A stretch of 64,000 nucleotides of DNA from Streptomyces sindenensis (GTDB taxonomy: Bacteria; Actinomycetota; Actinomycetes; Streptomycetales; Streptomycetaceae): NCBI RefSeq assembly GCF_014649035.1, contig NZ_BMSG01000019.1:1-64000 (forward strand), in the 5' to 3' direction. This document shows positions 25,079 through 32,778 of the stretch, piece by piece (position 1 is the first letter of the stretch; the number at the start of each line of letters is the position of its first letter). Under the pieces are notes generated by a model. The model did no database searches. It was not told where the DNA came from and was given only the letters and a program-made list of their open reading frames with translations. A program made the position numbers and the translations under genes.

Positions 25079-25150
25079 CCCTCCTTCGTAGCAAGCCACA
25101 AACGGGGGCGTGGCGCTGGCCTGCACGAACCGCCAGTAGAATCCGTTCAC

Positions 25151-26593
25151 GTGAACGCCGTGTCTGCGAAGCCTCGCATCCCCAATGTCCTGGCCGGCCG
25201 CTACGCCTCCGCGGAGCTGGCTGTCCTCTGGTCCCCCGAGCAGAAGGTGAAGCTGGAGCGTCAGCTGTGGCTGGCGGTGCTGCGCGCTCAGAAGGACCTC
25301 GGGATCGAGGTGCCCGACGCGGCGCTGGCCGACTACGAGCGGGTGCTGGACCAGGTGGACCTGGCCTCCATCGCCGAGCGCGAGAAGGTCACCCGGCACG
25401 ACGTGAAGGCCCGGATCGAGGAGTTCAACGCCCTCGCCGGTCATGAGCAGGTCCACAAGGGCATGACCTCCCGGGATCTGACGGAGAACGTCGAGCAGCT
25501 CCAGATCCGCCTGTCGCTGGAGCTGATGCGCGACCGCACCGTGGCCGTCCTGGCCCGGCTCGGCAAGCTCGCTGCGGAGTACCGCGAGCTGGTGATCGCC
25601 GGACGCTCGCACAATGTCGCCGCGCAGGCGACGACGCTGGGCAAGCGCTTCGCGACCGCCGCCGACGAGCTGCTCGTCGCCTACGGCCGCCTGGAGGACC
25701 TGCTCTCCCGCTACCCGCTGCGCGGGATCAAGGGTCCGGTCGGCACGGCGCAGGACATGCTGGACCTGCTCGGCGGCGACGCGGGCAAGCTCGCCGAGCT
25801 GGAGCAGCGCATCGCCGGGCATCTGGGCTTCGCCGAGGCGTTCACCTCGGTGGGCCAGGTCTACCCCCGGTCGCTCGACTACGACGTGGTCACCGCCCTG
25901 GTGCAGCTGGCCGCGGCGCCTTCCTCGGTGGCGAAGACCATCCGGCTGATGGCGGGCCACGAGCTGGTGACCGAGGGCTTCAAGCCCGGCCAGGTCGGCT
26001 CGTCCGCGATGCCGCACAAGATGAACACGCGCTCCTGCGAGCGGGTCAACGGCCTGATGGTGATCCTGCGCGGCTACGCCTCGATGACCGGTGAGCTGGC
26101 GGGCGACCAGTGGAACGAGGGCGACGTGTCCTGCTCCGTGGTCCGCCGGGTGGCGCTCCCGGACGCGTTCTTCGCGTTCGACGGTCTCCTGGAGACCTTC
26201 CTGACGGTGCTGGACGAGTTCGGCGCGTTCCCCGCGGTCGTGGCGCGCGAGCTGGACCGCTACCTCCCGTTCCTGGCCACCACCAAGGTCCTGATGGGCG
26301 CCGTCCGGGCCGGGGTGGGCCGTGAGCTGGCGCACGAGGCGATCAAGGAGAACGCGGTCGCGTCCGCCCTCGCGATGCGGGAGCAGGGCGCCGAGCGCAA
26401 CGAGCTGCTCGACAAGCTCGCCGCGGACGAGCGGATCCCGCTGGACCGCGCGCAGCTGGACGAGCTGATGGCCGACAAGCTCTCGTTCACGGGTGCCGCC
26501 GGTGACCAGGTGACGTCGCTGGTCGCCCGGATCGAGGAGATCACCAAGCAGCACCCCGAGGCCGCGGGCTACGCCCCGGGCTCGATCCTCTGA
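25151..26593 (+). CDS. purB: adenylosuccinate lyase
   Basis: A 480-residue fumarase-superfamily enzyme of purine synthesis. It cleaves SAICAR to AICAR and adenylosuccinate to AMP. The superfamily signature SSAMPHKMNTRSCE is clear, with KGMTSRDLTEN and GRSHNVAAQATTLGKR also visible. GTG at 25151 is the first start in frame after a stretch of repeats. No other purine gene is adjacent. Confidence 0.95.
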   Translation: MNAVSAKPRIPNVLAGRYASAELAVLWSPEQKVKLERQLWLAVLRAQKDLGIEVPDAALADYERVLDQVDLASIAEREKVTRHDVKARIEEFNALAGHEQVHKGMTSRDLTENVEQLQIRLSLELMRDRTVAVLARLGKLAAEYRELVIAGRSHNVAAQATTLGKRFATAADELLVAYGRLEDLLSRYPLRGIKGPVGTAQDMLDLLGGDAGKLAELEQRIAGHLGFAEAFTSVGQVYPRSLDYDVVTALVQLAAAPSSVAKTIRLMAGHELVTEGFKPGQVGSSAMPHKMNTRSCERVNGLMVILRGYASMTGELAGDQWNEGDVSCSVVRRVALPDAFFAFDGLLETFLTVLDEFGAFPAVVARELDRYLPFLATTKVLMGAVRAGVGRELAHEAIKENAVASALAMREQGAERNELLDKLAADERIPLDRAQLDELMADKLSFTGAAGDQVTSLVARIEEITKQHPEAAGYAPGSIL

Positions 26594-26608
26594 CGGACGC
26601 CGTCGGCA

Positions 26609-26659
26609 CCGTATGACACCCGACACCGCATGACGCCGGAAGCCGCATGACGCCGGAAG
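26609..26659 (+). repeat. three 17-bp tandem units carrying overlapping mini-ORFs before mug
   Basis: CCGTATGACACCCGACA (26609-26625) and two identical copies of CCGCATGACGCCGGAAG (26626-26642 and 26643-26659) lie head to tail. Each contains ATGA. The first two ATGs open 6-codon ORFs (MTPDTA, MTPEAA) whose TGA overlaps the ATG of the next unit; the third ATG is the mug start. Confidence 0.9.
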
Positions 26660-27195
26660 AGCTGAACGCCGCCCGCGACCGCATCGTCCCCGATGTGGCC
26701 GCGGGCGGTCTGCGCGTGCTCTTCTGCGGGATCAACCCGAGCCTGACGACGGCGGTGACGGGCCACCACTTCGCCCACCCGGGGAACCGGTTCTGGCCGG
26801 TCCTGCACCGTTCCGGTTTCACCCCTCGGCAGTTGCGTCCGAACGAGCAGGGCGAACTGCTCGGCCTCGGGCTCGGGATCACCAACGTGGTGGCGCGGGC
26901 CACGGCCCGGGCGGACGAGCTGGACGCGGAGGAGTTCCGTCGCGGCGGGGCCGCCCTGACGGCCAAGGTGGAGCGGCTCGCCCCGCGGTGGCTCGCGGTG
27001 GTCGGCATCACCGCCTACCGCACGGCCTTCGGGGAGCCCCGTGCCCGTATCGGCCCCCAGGACCGCACGATCGGCGGGGCCCGCGTGTGGGCCCTCCCCA
27101 ACCCCAGCGGCCTGAACGCCCATTGGACGGTGCAGACCATGGCCGAGGAGTACGCCCGTCTCCGGGAGGCCGTGGCCGACCGGCCCGGCTCGTGA
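26647..27195 (+). CDS. mug: G/U mismatch-specific DNA glycosylase
   Basis: A 182-residue MUG/TDG-family enzyme that removes uracil, ethenocytosine or thymine from mismatches with guanine. Motif 1 is GINPSL (residues 28-33; NP in place of the Asp of UNG), HPGNRFWPVL follows, and motif 2 is NPSGLNAH. The start is the third of three ATGs in 17-bp repeats, so translation may be reached by re-initiation. It follows purB by 53 bp. Confidence 0.92.
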   Translation: MTPEELNAARDRIVPDVAAGGLRVLFCGINPSLTTAVTGHHFAHPGNRFWPVLHRSGFTPRQLRPNEQGELLGLGLGITNVVARATARADELDAEEFRRGGAALTAKVERLAPRWLAVVGITAYRTAFGEPRARIGPQDRTIGGARVWALPNPSGLNAHWTVQTMAEEYARLREAVADRPGS

Positions 27196-27299
27196 CACGC
27201 GTCCGGATCCGCCGCGCCCGAGTGACCCAGGTTGCGGCTCGATACCGGCTTCCCTCGCTGGTCGCAGGGGTCCCGGCCAGCGAGTACGATCCGGCAGAC

Positions 27300-27338
27300 A
27301 TGCGCACGAGCTGGGAGGACATACCGTGGGCCGGCTGA
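27300..27338 (+). CDS. possible 12-residue upstream ORF overlapping the ROK start
   Basis: ATG at 27300 opens MRTSWEDIPWAG, which ends 10 bp past the GTG start of the ROK regulator in another frame. TACGAT at 27286-27291 is a possible -10 element 8 bp before this ATG, so the ORF could start a leaderless message. It covers the ROK ribosome site (GGAGGA). It may be a leader peptide or chance. Confidence 0.3.
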   Translation: MRTSWEDIPWAG

Positions 27339-28483
27339 CCGGTGGGGACCCGTCGCTGTTGCGACGGATCAATTCCGCGGTAGTGCTGCACGCCCTGAGG
27401 GGCGCCGGCGCGCCGACGCTGACGGACCTGACACGGATCACGGGGCTGTCCCGGCCGACGGTCGAAGGGGTCGTCGAAGGGCTCTTCGAAGCGGGTCTCG
27501 TGGTCGAGGCCGTGCCCGACGAGAGCGAGGCGCGACGCCAGGGGCGGCCTGCCCGGAGGTTCCGCTTCCGGGCCGAGGCGGGGCACCTCCTCGGCGTGGA
27601 GATCGGCCCGCACCGGGTCTCGGCGCTCATCTCGGGGCTGGACGGGCGGATCATCGGGGCCGGCTCCCGCGTGGTGTCGGAGACCGCGGGCGCGGACGAC
27701 CGGCTCGATCAGGTCCGGGCCGTCATCGCGGACGTGCTGCGCCGCACCGGTGTGGCCCGGAGCAGTCTGCGCGCGGTCGGCGTCGGCAGCCCGGGGATCG
27801 TGGAGGCCGACGGCACCGTGCGGCTGGGTACGGCGCTGCCGGACTGGACCGGCCTCCCGCTCGGGGAGCGGCTGCGCCGTTCGTTCCGCTGCCCCGTCCT
27901 CGTGGAGAACGACGCCAACGCCGCCGCGGTGGCGGAGCACTGGAAGGGTGCGGCCACCGAGTCGGACGACGTGGTCTTCGTGCTGGCCGGGCTGAGCCCC
28001 GGTGCGGGGTCCTTGATCGGCGGGCGGCTGCACCGGGGGTTCGGCGGGGCCGCCGGGGAGATCGGCGCCCTGCACCTGCTGGGCAGGGAGCTGACGCCGG
28101 AACACCTGCTGTCGACGACGGACACACCGCTGGACCCGCTGGACGAGCAGGCGGTGGCCGCGGTGTTCGCCGAGGCCAAGGAGGGCGACGCGGGGGCCCA
28201 GGCGGCGGTCCAGCGGTTCCTCCAGCGGCTGGTGCACGATGTGGCGGCGCTGGTGCTGGCGCTCGACCCGGAGCTGGTCGTGGTCGGCGGCTGGGCCGCC
28301 GGACTGGACGGGGTGCTGGAGCCCCTCCGCACGGAGCTGGCCCGCTACTGTCTGCGCCCGCCCCGGGTGACGCTGTCGCTGCTCGGGGAGGCCGCCGTCG
28401 CGACGGGGGCGCTGCGGCTCGCGCTGGACCACGTCGAAGAGGAGCTGTTCGCCGTCGAGGGAGCCGTGACGGCCCGCCGTTGA
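27326..28483 (+). CDS. ROK-family transcriptional regulator
   Basis: A 385-residue NagC/XylR-type repressor. A winged helix-turn-helix lies at about 12-66 (LTDLTRITGLSRPTVEGVVEGLFEAGL), followed by a sugar-kinase-like ROK domain with VGVGSPGIVE, NDANAAAVAEHW and GGAAGEIG. The usual zinc motif CxCGxxGC after GEIG is absent; that region reads ALHLLGRELTPEHLLS. Target sugar genes are not adjacent. GTG at 27326 has GGAGGA six bases upstream. Confidence 0.88.
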   Translation: MGRLTGGDPSLLRRINSAVVLHALRGAGAPTLTDLTRITGLSRPTVEGVVEGLFEAGLVVEAVPDESEARRQGRPARRFRFRAEAGHLLGVEIGPHRVSALISGLDGRIIGAGSRVVSETAGADDRLDQVRAVIADVLRRTGVARSSLRAVGVGSPGIVEADGTVRLGTALPDWTGLPLGERLRRSFRCPVLVENDANAAAVAEHWKGAATESDDVVFVLAGLSPGAGSLIGGRLHRGFGGAAGEIGALHLLGRELTPEHLLSTTDTPLDPLDEQAVAAVFAEAKEGDAGAQAAVQRFLQRLVHDVAALVLALDPELVVVGGWAAGLDGVLEPLRTELARYCLRPPRVTLSLLGEAAVATGALRLALDHVEEELFAVEGAVTARR

Positions 28484-28504
28484 CCGTGCGGCGAGGTGCG
28501 GGCA

Positions 28505-28712
28505 GGCCGGGGGCCACGCGCGTCAGGCGCGGGCGGACCGGGACAGGGCACGTCAGGCGCGGGCAGGCCGGGGCCACGCGCTTCAGCGCGGGCGGGCCGG
28601 GGCCACGCGCTTCAGCGCGGGCGGGCCGGGGCCACGCGCTTCAGCGCGGGCGGGCCGGGGCCACGCGCTTCAGCGCGGGCGGGCCGGGGCCACGCGCTTC
28701 AGCGCGGGCGGG
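28505..28712. repeat. 29-bp tandem repeat array with a hairpin in every unit
   Basis: Five near-identical units begin CCACGCGCTTCAGCGCGGG at 28574, 28603, 28632, 28661 and 28690, spaced exactly 29 bp. Two diverged units (about 28514 and 28545) precede them. Each unit has a CGCGC-TTCA-GCGCG stem-loop; the diverged units keep a GCGC-rich stem around GTCAG. The array fills the 367-bp gap between the convergent ROK and GntR genes, which otherwise holds no gene. There are no spacers, so it is not CRISPR. Confidence 0.9.
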
Positions 28713-28850
28713 CGAGGACACGCCCGGGACGGAGCGCGGCGGCCCGGTCGGACGCAGGCGGTCCAAAACGCCGCACGCCCGCCGGTCTCACCCGAGGACC
28801 GGAGTCGTCGGTGAGCGCGACGGGCGTGGGGCCGAGCGCGGCCGGAGGCG

Positions 28851-29621
28851 TCAGGAAGCCTGGCGTTCCGGCTGCTCGTCGTGGCTGATCTCCAGCGCGC
28901 CGGAGTCCCCGAAGGTGAGCCGGCAGGTGTCCGCGCGGTAGGTGGCCACGGAGACGGCCGCCGTACCGTCCACGGTGAAGTAGCGGGTGGTGACGACGAG
29001 GACGGGGGCGCCGGGAAGCCGGTCCAGCTCCTTCGCGTCGTCCGCCCGCGCGGAGCCGAGCTCCACGGAGCGGTCCTGGCCCTGGAGCCCGAGCCGGCGC
29101 AGCTCGCGCAGGACGCTCCGGGCGCGGACCGGGCCGGACGGGGCCTCGATGGCGGAGAGGTCGGGAATCGAGGAGGCGGGGACGTAGAGCAGCTCCGCCG
29201 CCACCGCCTGCCCCTGCGTGTCACGGATCCGGCGCACGACGTGCACCGGTTCGGCGGGGTCCGTTCCGAGCATCTCGGCCACCGGCGCCGGGGCCTTGGC
29301 CATGGTGCTGTCGAGCGGCTGCCAGGCCTCGCCGCCGACGCCGTCCGCCCATTCCCGCTGGTCGGTGGAGACGGCCACGCCCACGCGCGGCGGGGCGACA
29401 GTAGTCCCCACACCGCGGCGGCGCTGCAGCCTGCCTTCGAGTTCGAGCTGCTCCAGGGCCTGCCGGAGCGTGGCTCGCGCGACACCGAACCGTGCCGCGA
29501 GGTCCCGCTCGTTGGGCAGGATCTCCCCCACCGCAAAGTCCGAGTCGAGTGCCTCACTGAGCACGGTCTTGAGGTGCCAGTACTTCGGCTCCTGTACCGA
29601 TTCCAGCTGCGTGGTCCCCAC
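28851..29621 (-). CDS. GntR/HutC-family transcriptional regulator
   Basis: A 256-residue regulator with an N-terminal winged helix-turn-helix (about 15-78; LPNERDLAARFGVARATLRQ) and a C-terminal UTRA ligand domain (about 95-245). It resembles HutC/DasR-type proteins in layout, but its sequence is not DasR as I remember it. GTG at 29621 is preceded by GGAGGA. Two inverted repeats upstream are candidate autoregulatory sites. Confidence 0.88.
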   Translation of the reverse strand: MGTTQLESVQEPKYWHLKTVLSEALDSDFAVGEILPNERDLAARFGVARATLRQALEQLELEGRLQRRRGVGTTVAPPRVGVAVSTDQREWADGVGGEAWQPLDSTMAKAPAPVAEMLGTDPAEPVHVVRRIRDTQGQAVAAELLYVPASSIPDLSAIEAPSGPVRARSVLRELRRLGLQGQDRSVELGSARADDAKELDRLPGAPVLVVTTRYFTVDGTAAVSVATYRADTCRLTFGDSGALEISHDEQPERQAS

Positions 29622-29666
29622 CCTGTCCTCCGCAATCGCCCGGCGCCAATTCCGCGACGTTATTTA

Positions 29667-29686
29667 TTAAAGGTTCCTACCTTAAG
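29667..29686. promoter_or_regulatory. AGGT-TCCT-ACCT operator-like repeat upstream of the GntR gene
   Basis: TTAAAGGT (29667-29674) and ACCTTAA (29679-29685) form a near-perfect inverted repeat around TCCT. It is in an unusually AT-rich stretch about 50 bp before the GntR start, probably overlapping its promoter. The size and symmetry suit a GntR/HutC dimer. Confidence 0.5.
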
Positions 29687-29712
29687 TGGAGACCCTAGGA
29701 CGGCATACCCCC

Positions 29713-29726
29713 TTGGTCAAGACCAA
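29713..29726. promoter_or_regulatory. dre-like GntR/HutC binding site
   Basis: TTGGTC-AA-GACCAA is a 6-bp inverted repeat with a 2-bp centre. It closely matches the DasR-responsive element consensus (ACTGGTCTAGACCAGT) of Streptomyces. It lies 92 bp upstream of the GntR start, so either DasR or the local regulator may bind. Confidence 0.5.
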
Positions 29727-29812
29727 TCCTTATTCCGTAACGGAACGAAACGGGACTCTGGCGCAGAGCGTTCACACGACGTTCGTGATGCCGTGAGGCG
29801 AGCGCAGCGCAA

Positions 29813-29842
29813 AGCCCCGCCGTCGCGAAGGACAGCGGGGCT
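29813..29842 (-). terminator. hairpin terminator after the sigma-factor gene
   Basis: AGCCCCGC (29813-29820) and GCGGGGCT (29835-29842) are perfect inverted repeats. Read on the minus strand the stem is followed by TTTGCG. It lies 65 bp beyond the stop of the minus-strand sigma-factor gene. Confidence 0.75.
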
Positions 29843-29906
29843 CTGACCAGGCACGCGGCAGACCCGTGGGGCCGGTGGGGGCCGAGGCGGCGCGTGGCGC
29901 GTGCGG

Positions 29907-30791
29907 CTATTCGACGGACAATCCGGCGAGCTTGTCCGGATTACGAATGATATAGGCGCATTGAATGACACCTTGGCTGACTTCGATCTGAAAGACGGCG
30001 TCGGCTTTGCCCCCGGCGAGGAAGACCACGGCGGGTCCGCCGTTGATCTCCATGACGCGGACCTCCCCGTGGGGGTCGAGTCCGGCCGTCACCGCGAAGA
30101 GGAAGCGGCCCACCTTGTCCGCGGTCTCGATGACCCGCAGCGGCGCCTTCGCCTTGCCGCCGCCGTCGCTGACGAGCCGGACGTCCGGGGCCAGCAGGGC
30201 GAGCAGTTGCTCGATGCCGCCTCCGGAGGCGGCGGCCAGGAAGCGTTCGGTGAGGTCGCGCCGTTCGGCCGGGTCCACGTCGTAGCGCGGCTTGCGCTCC
30301 TCCACATGCCGCCTGGCGCGGCCCGCGAGCTGCCGGACCGCCGCCTCGGTGCGGTCCAGGGCGTCGGCGATCTCGGCGTACGGGAATCCGAAGGCCTCCC
30401 GGAGGACGAACACCGCGCGCTCCAGCGGGGAGAGGGATTCGAGGACGACCAGCACGGCGAACGAGACGGAGTCGGCGAGGACGGCCCGCTCCGCACTGTC
30501 GGGCGGAGTGGGCCCGAAGTCCGTGACCAGCGGCTCCGGCAGCCAGGTCCCCGGATACGTCTCCCGACGCGACCGGAGGTGCCTGAGCCGGTCGATGGCC
30601 AGCCGGGTGGTGATCCGCACCAGGAAGGCCCGCGGCTCCCGGACGTCCTCGCGCGCCGCCGCCGACCACCGCAGCCACGCTTCCTGGACGACGTCCTCGG
30701 CGTCGGCGACCCGGCCGAGCATGCGATAGGCGACACCGGTGAGAACGGGCCGGTGCTCTTCGAAGATCTCGGTCGCGACGTCGACGGTCAT
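29907..30791 (-). CDS. ECF41-type (SigJ-like) RNA polymerase sigma factor
   Basis: A 294-residue extracytoplasmic-function sigma factor. Region 2 (EEHRPVLTGVAYRMLGRVADAEDVVQEAWLRW, read in parts) and region 4 (LSPLERAVFVLREAFGFPYAEIADALDRTEAAVRQ) are clear. WLPEPLVTD in the linker is typical of ECF41. A C-terminal SnoaL-like domain of about 110 residues replaces an anti-sigma gene and is thought to modulate activity in cis. I chose the ATG at 30791; a GTG at 30809 is also in frame. ECF41 factors usually control an adjacent gene, here perhaps the divergent hydrolase. Confidence 0.9.
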   Translation of the reverse strand: MTVDVATEIFEEHRPVLTGVAYRMLGRVADAEDVVQEAWLRWSAAAREDVREPRAFLVRITTRLAIDRLRHLRSRRETYPGTWLPEPLVTDFGPTPPDSAERAVLADSVSFAVLVVLESLSPLERAVFVLREAFGFPYAEIADALDRTEAAVRQLAGRARRHVEERKPRYDVDPAERRDLTERFLAAASGGGIEQLLALLAPDVRLVSDGGGKAKAPLRVIETADKVGRFLFAVTAGLDPHGEVRVMEINGGPAVVFLAGGKADAVFQIEVSQGVIQCAYIIRNPDKLAGLSVE

Positions 30792-30913
30792 TGATCCATC
30801 CCAGCTCACGGGCCACCGGGTGTCCAGCCGGAATCGCCGGGCCTCTTGAACTACAAGCTACCCGACGGTAATTGTTGTTGACGAGATGTCTACCCACTCC
30901 AGGGAGCAGCAGC

Positions 30914-31744
30914 ATGACCACCACGGTCTCCTTCACCGTCGCAACGGCCGACGGCCCCCGCCCGGTCTCGGTCGCGTACGAACGGACCGGCGCGGGCGAA
31001 CCGTTGCTGCTTCTGCACGGCATCGGCCACCACCTGCGGGCCTGGGACCCGGTGACCCGGATCCTGGCCGCCGAGCGTGACGTGATCGCCGTCGACCTGC
31101 CCGGCTTCGGCACCTCGCCCGCGCTGCCGGGGGGAGTTCCGTACGATCTCGCGACCGTCGGCCCGGCCCTCGGCGCCTTCTGTGCCGAACTCGGCCTGGA
31201 CCGCCCCCATGTGGCCGGGAACTCGCTCGGCGGACTGCTCGCGCTGGAGCTGGGCCGCACCGAGGTGGTGCGATCGGTGACCGCGCTGTCCCCGGCGGGC
31301 TTCTGGACGGAGGCGGAACGGCGCTACGCCTTCGGGACCCTGCGGGCGATGCGGCGCAGCGCGCTGGCCCTGCCGGTGCCGCTGATCGAGCGCCTGTCGC
31401 GCAGCGCGGCGGGCCGCACGGCCCTCACCAGCACCATCTACGCCCGGCCCGGCAGGCGTTCACCGGAGGCCGTCGTCGCCGAGACGCTCGCCCTGCGCGA
31501 GGCGACCGGTTTCCACCAGACGCTGGCGGCCGGCCGGGACACGCTCTTCGGCGAGGACGTGAAGGGCATCCCCGTCACCGTGGCCTGGGGCACCCGGGAC
31601 CGGATCCTGCTGCGCCGGCAGGGGGTCCGCGCCAAGCGGGTCATCCCCGGCGCCCGGCTCGTGCGGCTGCCCGGCTGCGGGCACGTTCCGATGAACGACG
31701 ACCCGGCGCTCGTCGCCCGCGTCATCCTGGACACCAGCCGCTGA
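30914..31744 (+). CDS. alpha/beta hydrolase
   Basis: A 276-residue cytoplasmic hydrolase. The oxyanion HGIG, the nucleophile in GNSLGG, an aspartate in WGTRDRILL and a histidine in CGHVPMNDDP are visible. The substrate is unknown. The ATG at 30914 is preceded by AGGGAG. It is divergent from the ECF41 sigma factor and may be its target. Its last 285 bp overlap the antisense extension of the EamA gene. Confidence 0.88.
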   Translation: MTTTVSFTVATADGPRPVSVAYERTGAGEPLLLLHGIGHHLRAWDPVTRILAAERDVIAVDLPGFGTSPALPGGVPYDLATVGPALGAFCAELGLDRPHVAGNSLGGLLALELGRTEVVRSVTALSPAGFWTEAERRYAFGTLRAMRRSALALPVPLIERLSRSAAGRTALTSTIYARPGRRSPEAVVAETLALREATGFHQTLAAGRDTLFGEDVKGIPVTVAWGTRDRILLRRQGVRAKRVIPGARLVRLPGCGHVPMNDDPALVARVILDTSR

Positions 31745-32731
31745 GCGGTCACGCGAGGCTGCCGGCGTGGGGCGCTCCGGTGCACGGGCCTCCGGTGTGC
31801 GGCGCTCGGGCCGTCCGCCGGGGGCTCCGCGCCGTCCGCCGGGGGTCCCGCGGCGCCCGATGACGCCGGAGCCGTACGCCACTCCGGCACCGACCAGGAG
31901 GCTTCCCGCACCCTGCGCGAGGCCGTACGTCCCGGCTCCGACCACGGGGGCGGTCAGGGCGGCGGAGACCGGGATCAGCCCGGAGAAGAGCGTGGCGCGC
32001 TCCGCCCCGATGCGCTGCATCCCGCTGTACCAGCAGACGAACCCGATCACGGTGACGACGACGGCCTGCCACAGCAGGGCTGTCGTCTCGCCGCCCGTCG
32101 GGACCCGCAGGAACGAGCCGCCGTCCAGCAGCAGCCCCAGCAGCGCCGACTCGACGGCCGCGACGCCGCAGACGGTCGCGGAGAGGAGTTTCGGTCCCAG
32201 CGGCCGCAGGACCGAAACGGCCAGGACCGCGAAGCCGACCTCGCCCGCGAGCGCGCCCACCGAGAACAGCACGCCCGCCAGGTCGGTGCGCCCCCAGCCC
32301 TGGACGGTGAACGCTCCGACGGCGACGAGGCCCGCCGCGTACAGCGTGACGCGGGACGGGCGACGGCCGTCGAGCAGCGGGACGAGTACGCCGACCACGA
32401 TCGGCGCACAGCCCACGAAGACCCCCGGAACAGCCGGTTCCGCCGTCTGTTCGGCCGTCAGGACCGCCAGGTTGAACCCGACCATGCCGACGGCGGCGAG
32501 CAGGCCGATCCGCCCCCACTGGCGGCGGGTGAGGCGACGGAGCCGGGCCGTCGCGGAGTCGGGATCGCGGCGCAGGAACGGGATGAGCAGCAGCGCGGCG
32601 AGACCGTAGCGGAGCGCCTGGCCGCCCGCGAACGGGTAGTCGCCGAGGACGCTGTTGGCCGTGAAGGACGCCCCCACCAGCACACAGGCGAGGGCCGCGA
32701 GGAGGGCCCCGCGCAGAGAGGTTGCGTTCAT
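31460..32731 (-). CDS. EamA/DMT-family transporter with an aberrant C-terminal extension
   Basis: A 423-residue reading. Residues 1-300 form a normal ten-helix drug/metabolite exporter (two EamA repeats). After GVAYGSGVIGRRG the frame runs on through Gly/Arg/Pro-rich repeats and then through the antisense strand of the hydrolase gene, adding over 100 residues with no transmembrane helices. In the next frame a TGA lies at 31749, just past the hydrolase stop, so an original C-terminus may have been lost by a frameshift in the GTCCGCCGGGGG repeats. It is divergent from a MocR regulator, a known pairing. Confidence 0.75.
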   Translation of the reverse strand: MNATSLRGALLAALACVLVGASFTANSVLGDYPFAGGQALRYGLAALLLIPFLRRDPDSATARLRRLTRRQWGRIGLLAAVGMVGFNLAVLTAEQTAEPAVPGVFVGCAPIVVGVLVPLLDGRRPSRVTLYAAGLVAVGAFTVQGWGRTDLAGVLFSVGALAGEVGFAVLAVSVLRPLGPKLLSATVCGVAAVESALLGLLLDGGSFLRVPTGGETTALLWQAVVVTVIGFVCWYSGMQRIGAERATLFSGLIPVSAALTAPVVGAGTYGLAQGAGSLLVGAGVAYGSGVIGRRGTPGGRRGAPGGRPERRTPEARAPERPTPAASRDRSAAGVQDDAGDERRVVVHRNVPAAGQPHEPGAGDDPLGADPLPAQQDPVPGAPGHGDGDALHVLAEERVPAGRQRLVETGRLAQGERLGDDGLR

Positions 32732-32755
32732 GGGGCCGACGCTAGGGTCGGCGAC

Positions 32756-32772
32756 GGACCGGTTTAAGGTCC
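32756..32772. promoter_or_regulatory. inverted repeat in the EamA/MocR divergent promoter
   Basis: GGACC (32756-32760) and GGTCC (32768-32772) flank GGTTTAA, in a gap of only 47 bp between two divergent starts. On the minus strand it reads GTGGACC-TTAAA-CCGGTCC. MocR regulators commonly bind such sites over their own and a neighbouring promoter. Confidence 0.45.
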
Positions 32773-32778
32773 ACTTCC

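Noticed and set aside
28505..28712. CRISPR array
   Set aside because: The 29-bp units are directly adjacent with no variable spacers, and no cas gene is present.
27232..28941. 569-codon open frame over the ROK gene and tandem repeats
   Set aside because: It is a shifted frame of the ROK gene and its C-terminal repeats are the translated 29-bp array.
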